Source: Glandiceps talaboti (Eukaryota; Hemichordata; Enteropneusta; Spengelidae). Taken from it: a stretch of 64,000 nucleotides of DNA. The DNA lies in NCBI RefSeq assembly GCF_964340395.1, contig NC_135565.1:4174142-4238141 (forward strand), written 5' to 3'. The notes beneath the pieces were generated by a model. It ran no database searches. It saw nothing but the letters and a program-made list of their open reading frames with translations, and was not told the DNA's origin. A program made the position numbers and the translations under genes. Shown here one piece after another: positions 27,201 through 39,949 of this stretch (the stretch's first letter is position 1; each line of letters starts with the position of its first letter).

Positions 27201-30200
27201 ATTGATTTTGAGGGTTACAAATCTCTTGGAGTGGATTAGTACTTACTCTTAACTTTGAGGGTTACAAATCTCTTGGAGTGGATTAGTACTTACTCTTAAC
27301 TTTGAGGGTTACAAATCTCTTGGAGTGGATTAGTACTTACTCTTGATTTTGAGGGTTACAAATCTCTTGGAGTGGATTAGTACTTACTCTTAACTTTGAG
27401 TGTTACAAATCTCTTGGAGTGGATTAGTACTTACTATTGATTTTGAGTGTTACAAATCTCTTGGAGTGGATTAGTACTTACTCTTAACTTTGAGGATTAC
27501 AAATCTCTTGGAGTGGATTAGTACTTACTCTTAACTTTGAGGGTTACAAATCTCTTGGAGTGGATTAGTACTTACTCTTGATTTTGAGGGTTACAAATCT
27601 CTTGGAGTGGATTAGTACTTACTCTTAACTTTGAGGGTTACAAATCTCTTGGAGTGGATTAGTACTTACTCTTAACTTTGAGGGTTACAAATCTCTTGGA
27701 GTGGATTAGTACTTACTCTTGATTTTGAGGGTTACAAATCTCTTGGAGTGGATTAGTACTTACTCTTAACTTTGAGGGTTACAAATCTCTTGGAGTGGAT
27801 TAGTACTTACTCTTAACTTTGAGGGTTACAAATCTCTTGGAGTGGATTAGTACTTACTCTTGACTTTGAGGGTTACAAATCTCTTGGAGTAGATGAGAGA
27901 TAATACTTCGTCATGAGTTGCTTGAGAAATATTGAATCCATTGACCCGTACTACCTGGTCTCCTACCTGCATACATAACATATCAAAAAATGAGTTCCAA
28001 CGATCTTACAATGCTGGAATAAAAGTTTGGGGGACAGTATTCCACTTATAAATCAAAAGACAAAATGTGATTTCAGGGGTCCAGTGAACACTACATTGTG
28101 TACATTGCACTGTGATTACTGGGGTCCAGTGAACACTACATTGTGTACATTTCACTATGATTACTGGGGTCCAGTGAACACTACATTGTGTACATTTCAC
28201 TATGATTACTGGGGTCCAGTGAACACTACATTGTGTACATTGCACTGTAATTACTGGGGTCCAGTGAACACTACATTGTGTACATTTCACTGTGATTACT
28301 GGGGTCCAGTGAACACTACATTGTGTACATTTCACTGTAATTACTGGGGTCCAGTGAACACTACATTGTGTACATTTCACTGTGATTACTGGGGTTCAGT
28401 GAACACTACATTGTGTACATTTTACTGTGATTACAGGGGTCCAGTGAACACTACATTGTGTACATTTCACTGTAATTACTGGGGTCCAGTGAACACTACA
28501 TTGTGTACATTTTACTGTGATTACTGGGGTCCAGTGAACACTATATTGTGTACATTTCACTGTAATTACTGGGGTCCAGTGAACACTACATTGTGTACAT
28601 TTTACTGTGATTACTGGGGTCCAGTGAACACTACATTGTGTACATTTCACTGTGATTACTGGGGTCTAGTGAACACTACATTGTGTACATTTTACTGTGA
28701 TTCTTGCGTCCAGTGAACACTACATTGTGTACATTTTACTGTGATTACTGGGGTCCAGTGAACACTGTATCGTTAAACATTACCTTTAGTCCTTTGATGG
28801 ATGCTTGTGAATCAGGGATCACATCTGATACAAAAATGCCAACGCCATGTTCCACACCGCCACGAACACTGAATCCAAACGTGTCATTGCCCTGTTTGAC
28901 TAGACGTATTACGCGGATCTTTTCACTGGAAGATTTAAAATGTAAGCACTCTGTGAACACATGTACAGATAAAATAACTGTACCAGTTACATAGATTGAC
29001 TCGTACATCCACACTTATTTTCTACATACATAAAATAGTAATAGTGATGAGTTTCCAATAAAATTACAGCACTGTACACAGTTCTCTACCAAAATTATTG
29101 TATGGAAACCTATCATTTTATCAGATTTCCTTCCTCTGTTGAGTAGGTTTCTATACCTTGGCAAAATACTGGCTTTTATTACCAGGTATAAAAGTATGTA
29201 TGTAATACTATGACAGACGCTCCATGATGAGTGAGGGCAAGTGTGGTGTACTCTGGGTATTTGCACACAATATTTTGCACTTGCAGTGTTCTCTGTGTCT
29301 CATATTTTCATGAGCATAACAAGTAAAATTGTAGAGGAAAACACAAGCAATAGTGCAAATACCCACACTGGTACTCACACATAATCGGGTCCTGTTCTAT
29401 CATTATGTAAGTTTATCCGAAAAAGCAAATTTCCACGAAAATCATAATGTGCAATCACTCAATTTCATGTACATTGTACAAGGAACAATCATGCACTCAT
29501 TTGCATATATGTATGCAATTATGTTTTCACATATCTAGGCATTGAACTGCAGTGCAAATATCACTACTATGCATGTGTACTGTTGTAAATAATCACTGGT
29601 ACATAAATTGCATGTAATAAGTTGAGTGAACACAAAACTTTAAAACAAGTGATGACAATGACTTCAAGGCCAGGGTTTCAATCCCAGGTCCCACATTAGT
29701 GTTATCTGATCAGTGGAGACTAAAGGCCAGGGTTTCAATCCCAGGGTCTCACATTAGTGTTATCTGATCAGTGGAGACTTAAAGGCCATGGTTTCAATCC
29801 CAGGTTCTCACATTAATGTTATCTGATCAGTGGAGACTTAAAGGCCAGGGTTTCAATCCCAGGTTCCCACATTAGTGTTATCTGATCAGTGGAGACTTAA
29901 AGGCCAGGGTTTCAATCCCAGGGTCTCACATTAGTGTTATCTGATCAGTGGAGACTTAAAGGCCATGGTTTCAATCCCAGGTTCTCACATTAATGTTATC
30001 TGATCAGTGGAGACTTAAAGGCCATGGTTTCAATCCCAGGTTCTCACATTAATGTTATCTGATCAGTGGAGACTTAAAGGCCAGGGTTTCAATCCCAGGT
30101 TCCCACATTAGTGTTATCTGATCAGTAGAGACTTAAAGGCCAGGGTTTCAATCCCAGGGTCTCACATTAGTGTTATCTGATCAGTGGAGACTTAAAGGCC

Positions 30201-33200
30201 AGGGTTTCAATCCCAGGTCCCACATTAGTGTTATCTGATCAGTGGAGACTTATGGATTATATTGTATTATTGGATTATTGTAATGTTCTGGACCAAAGTT
30301 TTCTTTAGTTCTGCCAAACATCTGTTTTTAAAACCTTTTTTCTAGGTGGCCTTTAAAATTTGTGATATGCAGACAAAACTGTCCAATGTACTAGCTTACC
30401 TTGGTTGCTTAGGAACATATTTATCATAAGTCATTTGATGTTTCAGCGGTATCAATGGTCGGATTTCTTCATATAAGATCATTCTCTTAGGATCATTCAA
30501 GACAGCCTTTAAGTTTCTGACCAAGTCTTCAACTGACATGTTCCTGTGGGTCAAAAGTGAAAAAATAAATATTATTTAACATAACCTTTAAAGGAGCACA
30601 AACTTCAGATAACTGTAGATACTAGTCATAGACCACATATATAGTTACTAGTTAATGTAGATACTAGTTATAGACCACATATGTAGATACTAGTTAATGT
30701 AGATACTAGTTATAGACCACATATGTAGATAGTAGTTATAGATGACATATGTAGATACTAGTTATAGACCACATATATAGGTATTAGTTATAGACCACAT
30801 ATGTAGATACTAGTTATAGACCACATAGTAGATACTAGTTATAGACCACATATGTAGATACTAGTTATAGACCACATATGTAGATACTAGTTATAGACCA
30901 CATATGTAGATACTAGTTATAGACCACATATGTAGATACTAGTTATAGACCACATATGTAGATACTAGTTAATGTAGATACTAGTTATAGACCACACATG
31001 TAGATACTAGTTATAGACCACATAGTAGATACCAGTTATAGACCACATATGTAGATACTAGTTATAGACCACATATATAGGTATTAGTTATAGACCACAT
31101 ATGTAGATACTAGTTATAGACCACATATGTAGATACTAGTTATAGACCACATATATAGGTATTAGTTATAGACCACATATGTAGATACTAGTTAATGTAG
31201 ATACTAGTTATAGACCACATATATAGATACTAGTTATAGACCACATATATAGATAATAGTTATAGACCACATATATAGATATTAGTTATAGACCACATAT
31301 GTAGATACTAGTTATAGACCACATATATAGGTATTAGTTATAGACCACATATGTAGATACTAGTTATAGACCACATATATAGGTATTAGTTATAGACCAC
31401 ATATGTAGATACTAGTTATAGACCACATATGTAGATATTAGTTATAGACCACATATGTAGATACTAGTTATAGACCACATATGTAGATACTAGTTATAGA
31501 CCACATATATAGATACTAGTTATAGACCACATAGTAGATACTAGTTATAGACCACATATGTAGATACTAGTTATAGACCACATATATAGTTACTAGTTAA
31601 TGTAGATACTAGTTATAGACCACATATATAGTTACTAGTTAATGTAGATACTAGTTATAGACCACATATATAGTTACTAGTTAATGTAGATACTAGTTAT
31701 AGACCACATATATAGGTATTAGTTAATGTAGATACTAGTTATAGACCACATATGTAGATACTAGTTATAGACCACATATATAGTTACTAGTTAATGTAGA
31801 TACTAGTTATAGACCACATATGTAGATACTAGTCATAGACCACATATATAGTTACTAGTTAATGTAGATACTAGTTATAGACCACATATATAGTTACTAG
31901 TTAATGTAGATACTAGTTATAGACCACATATATAGTTACTAGTTAATGTAGATACTAGTTATAGACCACATATATAGTTACTAGTTAATGTAGATACTAG
32001 TTATAGACCACATATATAGTTACTAGTTAACGTAGATACTAGTTATAGACCACATATATAGTTACTAGTTAATGTAGATACTAGTTATAGACCACATATA
32101 TAGTTACTAGTTAATGTAGATACTAGTCATAGACCACATATGTAGATACTAGTTAACGTAGATACTAGTTATAGACCACATATATAGTTACTAGTTAATG
32201 TAGATACTAGTTATAGACCACATATATAGATACTAGTTATAGACCACATATATAGATACTAGTTATAGACCACATAGTAGATACTAGTTATAGACCACAT
32301 AGTAGATACTAGTTATAGATGACATATGTAGATACTAGTTATAGACCACATATATAGATACTAGTTATAGATGACATATGTAGGTATTAGTTATAGACCA
32401 CATATGTACATGTAGATACTAGTTATAGACCACATATATAGGTATTAGTTATAGACCACATATGTAGATACTAGTTATAGACCACATATATAGATACTAG
32501 TTATAGATGACATATGTAGATACTAGTTATAGACCACATATGTAGATACTAGTTATAGACCACATATATAGGTATTAGTTATAGACCACATATGTAGATA
32601 CTAGTTATAGACCATATGTAGATACTAAGTATAGACCACATATGTAGATACTAGTTATAGACCACATATGTAGATACTAGTTAAAGACCACATATGTAGA
32701 TACTAGTTATAGACCACATATGTAGATACTAGTTATAGACCACATATGTAGATACTAAGTATAGACCACATATGTAGATACTAGTTATAGACCACATATA
32801 TAGGTATTAGTTATAGACCACATATGTAGATACTAGTTATAGACCACATATGTAGATACTAGTTATAGACCACATATATAGGTATTAGTTATAGACCACA
32901 TATGTAGATACTAGTTATAGACCACATATGTAGATACTAAGTATAGACCACATATGTAGATACTAGTTATAGACCACATATGTAGATACTAGTTATAGAC
33001 CACATATGTAGATACTAGTTATAGACCACATATGTAGATACTAGTTATAGACCACATATGTAGATACTAGTTAAAGACCACATATGTAGATACTAGTTAT
33101 AGACCACATATGTAGATACTAGTTATAGACCACATATATAGATACTAGTTATAGACCACATAGTAGATACTAGTTATAGACCACATATATAGGTATTAGT

Positions 33201-36200
33201 TATAGACCACATATATAGATACTAGTCATAGACCACATATGTAGATACTAGTTAACGTAGATACTAGTTATAGACCACATATGTATATACTAGTTATAGA
33301 TGACATATGTAGATACTAGTTATAGACCACATATATAGGTATTAGTTATAGACCACATATGTAGATACTAGTTATAGACCACATAGTAGATACTAGTTAT
33401 AGACCACATATATAGGTATTAGTTATAGACCACATATGTAGATACTAGTTATAGACCACATAGTAGATACTAGTTATAGACCACATATAGAAAGCCTTAG
33501 GTCTGTTGGCTTGCTGTCTATATCTTGCATAAAATGGAGATACTTAAAAAGTAGGGTGTGATTTTCATCATTATAAAATGAGTACACAAAATGTACTGGT
33601 AGATTTGACAGCCTTGTCATCAGGATGAACACTTAACAATTGTTTATACTCACTGTTTATAACTACGGAGTGCCTGATAAAGAATATCTCTTTCATCCTC
33701 ATCTTCAATCAACATCTGAACCTACAAGACATAACAATGGTTTGAATAACATATAATAAGTAATAGGTTTCAAAATAAACAAAAATAACCACTGAAGATG
33801 ATACATGTAAAATGAGACTTGGTCCTCTAAATATGTGTTAAGCCAACAGTGGGAAGTGTTTGTGGTATATTTCCAATCATTTTTATTGATTTCACAATAG
33901 GTTGATTTATTGTCAACCAACCAACCAACCAACCAACCAACCAACCCACCCAACCACCCACCCACCCACCCACCCACCCACCCACCCAACCAACCAACCA
34001 ACCAACCAACCAACCAACCAACCAACCAACCAACCAACTAACCAACCAACCAACCAATCAGTGAATTTATAAAGCACCAGTTTCCACTACCATGTAGAGT
34101 TAAGAGGCACTGTACAAATGGAATGTGCTGGAGAATAGACAATTTTAATTTTTTTATGTCTCAAAGTTATTTGCATTTATTGGTTTTGTCATAAATCCAA
34201 TGGTAGTCCGTAGTGCATTCCATATACGGGATACAGCTTGTGAGAATGCATGCCCACCATAATATGACAATAGTTTGTACTTGGGTTCATGCAATAAACA
34301 TTTGGCAGATGATTGAAGTGTCCTGGGAGTTGGCTTCATGTGAATTAGGTCAGATATGTAGGTTGGTGATATGTCAATTCACAGATTTGTAAGTAATCAA
34401 TAAAAGCTTGTTCTGGTGGATTTCATTGATTGGTTGACATCAAGTCGTGGCAGTGTTAAAATCTGATAAGAATGTGAACCTGTCACCAAGCTGCATATCC
34501 ATCATCATCAGGTCAGAGTTCAAAGTTCAGGTACTAACTCATCACTTAGATACATGTCTAGTTGTAACTATTGACTGCGATAAATATGTCATACAATTTG
34601 ACATGTCTTACCAACAGTAAAATACACAGTTTATGAACTGGAACACAAATCGAATATGGCACTGTTTTCTCAACTAGTAGTTGGTATGTTTTACGAAATC
34701 GGAATGATGCACCAAAACTATAAAGAGACTATAGGTTATTAGTTGCAATTCCAGCGAATCAAATTACATGTGTTCATATACATGTACAATGTAGGTAGGT
34801 AGAATCTCAAGTGAAAAATCAATAGTTAACCCAACTGTATATAGTTATTTTACAATTACATGTATGCATGGAGCCTTGTTACTACACATTGCAGGGGTCA
34901 AATTAACAGTAGCTCAGGACACATATTGCCATAGATTACTAGTATTAACGTGGTAACTAGACTACCAAATTAACAGTATGGACGTTCAGGACACATAGAC
35001 TACTAAACATAGTATCTAGACTACCAAATTAGCAGTAGTCCAGGACACATAGACTACTAAACATAGTATCTAGACTACCAAATTAGCAGTAGTCCAGGAC
35101 AGACTACTAGACACTACACAGCGTGATAAATATTAACCATACTAAGTAGTCCCTACCTTGTCCTGCAGTACTCGTATATTCTTATTAACAACAGGAAAAC
35201 TGTACATAATGTCAGCCATGATTCAATGGTGTCATTTATCCACACGGAATAGTAAAATAATATGAACACAAAATGTGGTTGTTGGATCACAAATGGATGC
35301 CTAAATCAGGTCTCTTAGTTTCTCTGTCAGACTATCCTTTTATTGGACGATTCCATTATCACTAGGGGCAGACTGATAACTCTAGATATCTGATTTCAAT
35401 ATTTTCTGTACTTTCAACTCAGATTAGAAATGTTGTCAAACTTCTTGCAGCATAACTTTCCTAAAAAAACAACTCTGCAATCTATTCACTTTTCATTTCA
35501 TAAAACATTAAGTTATGAATTTCCAATTTTATTGATTTACTGCTAAATAAAGAGCCCTTGGATCCTATACAATAATTGACTAGTCGATAAAAGTTGTTGA
35601 TTAACTCAGTTGTAGATAACAATAATGATTCCAAAGTCTGCAAATTCATTGAAAGACTGCCCTCAATAGGTAAAAAGTGTAGATTCTTTCTTCTTTCTAG
35701 CCAATCTTAACAGGTGGTTCTGATTATCGAGTGAATGTACTGTAACATCTGTATATCACTTCACTAAGATTCTGAAATTATCAAATTCCTGATAAAATTA
35801 TAGAATACAACTCAGGGACCAATTTCCTTTATATTCAAAGATCTTGAAATTTCTCCAAATCGTGCCGCATCTAGGATTCTAAAATGGTTTAATTTTGATA
35901 TTATTTGGACCTCTATTTCAGAAATCTGGGTGTTGATTCCTGTTTGTCCTTTCTTTCACAAGGGTTTGAGTTTGATGAACACAGTAATAGCAAGACCTTA
36001 AAACCACAAGAGTAGTACAGGACACAAAATGGTCATCAACTTTTGGTTTAGGTTCTGTTTTTGTAGTTTATATGCTCTAGAATAAAGCCAACAACATGCA
36101 TATAAAAGTTTTTTGTTTTTTATAAATTTGCAATCACTAGGCATTCAAAAACAGTTAATACAAACAAATCTTATATTTCATGGTGAACGAAAAACAGGGT

Positions 36201-39200
36201 GACGATGCTGTGAGAAGAAACTAATACCACAGAGACCATATGGAAAACAACAAAAACCTAACTACCTGAAAAAAATGAATTAAAAAAAAAATTAAAACAT
36301 TTTTTTACCTACCCCTCCTGTTCAAAAATTGAATGTAATTGAAACCACACAATTTTTTTTGTTAAGCCTTATCTATAAGTAATGTTCAGCACTTTTGTGT
36401 TTAGTATCTTTTTTTCATAGATGCCAAGTCAATTTTATTGTTCTACTACCTTGGTAAGTGAAGGCAAAATTTGCTCAAAATTTCTTCTCCTACTAAATTG
36501 ACTCATCCAGGTGATCAATGCACATTTTCATGGAATATTTTTAAGTTTGCAGAAGTTTGCATTAAATTGTGCAAAAAGAAAGGAAAATAACATTACTGGG
36601 ACAAGCCATTAGCCAAGCAAGTGGACTTGTTATCAAAGAGTACCAATATTTACACATGTGATGATGGGCTCTTACATAACACAAGTAAACAGCTGTAAAA
36701 CCTCTATTCGGCCATTTGCATGGACTGCAATTGAGGCAAACCTTATCTCCGTCTTATATCAGTTGTTATCAATTTATTAGGCTATTATAAGTAATGCTAC
36801 AAACAGCTTTAGAGATGCAAACAACTTTTATGACACCCGTTTTCGCCAGGCAAGCCCGCGGGTTTGTTGCACTTGGACCGCTAATGGTTTGTGACTGTCA
36901 TGAAGATTTTTTAAAAAAAGTAGTTGAGTCACCTTAAAATTTTTCATACATACATGTATTTGATGCATGAAATAGTTCCCAATATGAAAACTTTGGTATG
37001 TAAATTAACTTGTTTTATGGTACCCTAAGTGGTCTTTCCAAATTACAACCTTGAATTGTATCTATGTCCTGCCATGCACTTTGCTGTGTACTATGTACTA
37101 GGATAGGAATCCAAGTTGTAATGTTCAAAATCACTATTTCTATATATACTTGTAACCTAGGGTTTTTTATCACTACTCGTCTTTGAACTTGTAGTGACAA
37201 GCCTCCTTAGGTCTCTTGTATTTTCCTTGGCTGAACAAAGACAAATATTGGGGTCCTGGAATAATACTTAATTGTATGCAAGGTTTACATGTTTTCTGTC
37301 TCTTGTCACTGGGGCTAAAGTGACCGACCCTACTTTGAGCCTCTGACCCTAAAAATATTTTAAACAAAAAGATAAGAAATTATTTGTCTTCTTCATTGAC
37401 CTTCATGCACATCTGTTTTCTTTCTCCTGTGATGTCAGTCGTCGTACACATTTCATCAAACTATCACAGAAGGGGCATCCTCACTGACCATGATTTTGTT
37501 TGTTTTGGGTAGAAGCAATAGTTTTCAAAAATAAATTAAATAAAACAAAATGCCGATCTACCTATCCTATTTTCTGAGACCATGTTAATGGAAACACACA
37601 ATTATTTTTTTTTGCATAAAACACAAACACAGTTTTCTCTCCTGAGTGACATGATGCAATTTGTTGTGCCAAGTAATACCGGTGTGTCCAACCCCTCTTA
37701 CTGTATGGTTACTCATGAGATATCCTAGATTTTATCGACAACTAAAAAATTTGCCATTTGATAAGAGGGTGCACTGACTCCTCAGCTACCATGGTTCTCA
37801 AACCTTAGCGAAAACATTGAATAATCACACAAGTTGTAAACATGTCACCTTTAAAATATTAACTCTATGGTCTATAGTATAAGTATACATTATTATCTGA
37901 AACAATTTGTCCTCTTTTAAGGTCACACTCTGCTGACCCCTGACCTCTGTACATGAGAACTGAAGTACTAGGACAAACAATATTATCAGATTATGTAGAT
38001 ACTAATGGTTTCTGGAATTCCCCCTCGATCAATTGAGGGATATGACATTGTTTGACACTCAAATACTAGTACTACAGTAAAAGTAATATTCCGGTTTAAA
38101 GTTATTTATATACCAGTTTGTCCTTACAAATTCAATTTTTTAAGTTTTAGATACTGTACACAATCTGTAATTATTGATTTATGGCTTTGAATAATCAGTG
38201 TATCTTAAGCTGTGTACATTATGAAATAGTGTGGTTTATATATGAACTGCTCATTATATAAACCATGTTTAGAATAGCTGCAATAATTGCTGTGTTTGCA
38301 AGTTACCAAAAACTAACAGTCACTGTTAGTTTTTTTTTTATTTTGAGGTTTTTTTCACGGTTTGTTATTTTTTTATCATGCCATCCTCCAGGGTTAGTTT
38401 TAAGTGCAAACACTAGAACAATAAAGAGCTAAAAAGGCAACCTTCCAAATCAGAAACTAACGCTACAAATATTGCAACCATATAGACTGTAAGATATGTC
38501 ATGCCATTCTGCCCCTACCGGCCTCCTCCGTCCTGCCCCTACTGGCCTTCTCTCACCTGACCATACAGAGTTGTCATGCAAAAACACAGAAACAAGTGTT
38601 AACAAGAACAAGATTTCAATAAAACAGAATGTACTGAACAACTGTGTCTACATACTTTATAGTACTTCATATACTGATTTTTATTTCCACAGGTGGTGGA
38701 GAGTTGTATGTTTTATATTTAATGTACCAAGCATTCTCTTTATCTCTGTTTTTGTCAAACATACATGTACCTGACATCTATTATAAACCATCTATTTTAC
38801 ATCCACATATACATTGTAGAGTAGCACAAGCTGGATTCATAATCTTTGGTATGTTAATGTTAATGCATGACTTCAATGGCATAGTAGTACTTCTACAGTT
38901 AACACAGCTGATGGCATATAATAATAATAATGTTCGGTTTTTATATAGCGCTTTCCCACACCGTGCTCAAAGCGCTTTACAATTATTACCCCTGGCTCGG
39001 ATCAGAACGGCACAACGGCCCTTTAGTCTTCCTCAACTCCTCGGGGAGCATACAATCCATTGCAGCCATTTAAGCGCATAGGATTAAGCCTTCACATTGC
39101 AACCTACATCCTACCAGGTCCCCAATTATACAGCTGGGTTGACTGAAGCACAGTCGTGGTTCAAATCTTGCCCAAGGACTTTAGCCACTCAGAAACAAAC

Positions 39201-39916
39201 AGCAGGCAGTGACAGGGCTCGAACCTGCAACCTGTAGATTCCAAGCCAGTCACGCTAACCATTCACCCATCATGACTCCACTATATATAATATATAATAC
39301 TTTAATAGGGCGGGGCTTTCCTTGATGTTTTAGTGTAAGTATACTAACTTATATCATCAAACCATTTGATTGTCTAAGTACCAGGTTAGAATCTACCAAT
39401 AACAAGCAATGGTTTCACTAGTACTACCACTCTGAACTCGTCTATTTTGAATCATGAAAAATTGGCGGTGTGGAAACATAGAGTTTGTTAGACATACTTT
39501 AATTTGGCAGACCAATGCTACTTGCAAGGGAAACTACATAGTACATGTAGTTGTAAAGACCTCATCTATTCAGCCAAGTGTACTCAGTACATTGTATTTA
39601 TGCAGTGCAACTAATAATACAGTATTGATACATTCTACAACAGCTGAATCTAGATATGCATACTGTAAAGTGTAAATAACTTGTAAAATCTGTTATCATG
39701 CATACTTATTTACACTGGAAAAAATTTACATTTCAAAATACAGCAAAAGATACCCCCCCCCCTCCCCCACATACATACATACATACATACATACATACAT
39801 ACATACATACATACATACATACATACATACATACATACATACATACATACACATACACACACACACACACGTACGTATGTACGTACGTACATACATACGT
39901 ACATACATACATACAT

Positions 39917-39949
<33 letters not shown>

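Noticed and set aside
28027-28716. 229-residue plus-strand open frame and minus-strand frames of 124 and 84 residues
   Set aside because: They are produced by a 45-bp stop-free tandem repeat (a multiple of three) inside USH1C intron 4; periodic translation on both strands and no family match.
30600-33490. CRISPR-like or centromeric satellite
   Set aside because: No spacers; confined to one intron of a spliced gene.
37015-37367. Two small minus-strand frames in USH1C intron 1
   Set aside because: No domain, no splice context matching the harmonin frame, ordinary length for chance.
39202-39273. tRNA gene
   Set aside because: It has a B box and A-box-like sequence but no clean cloverleaf, and is followed by a SINE body and (TTA)n tail, so it is a SINE head.
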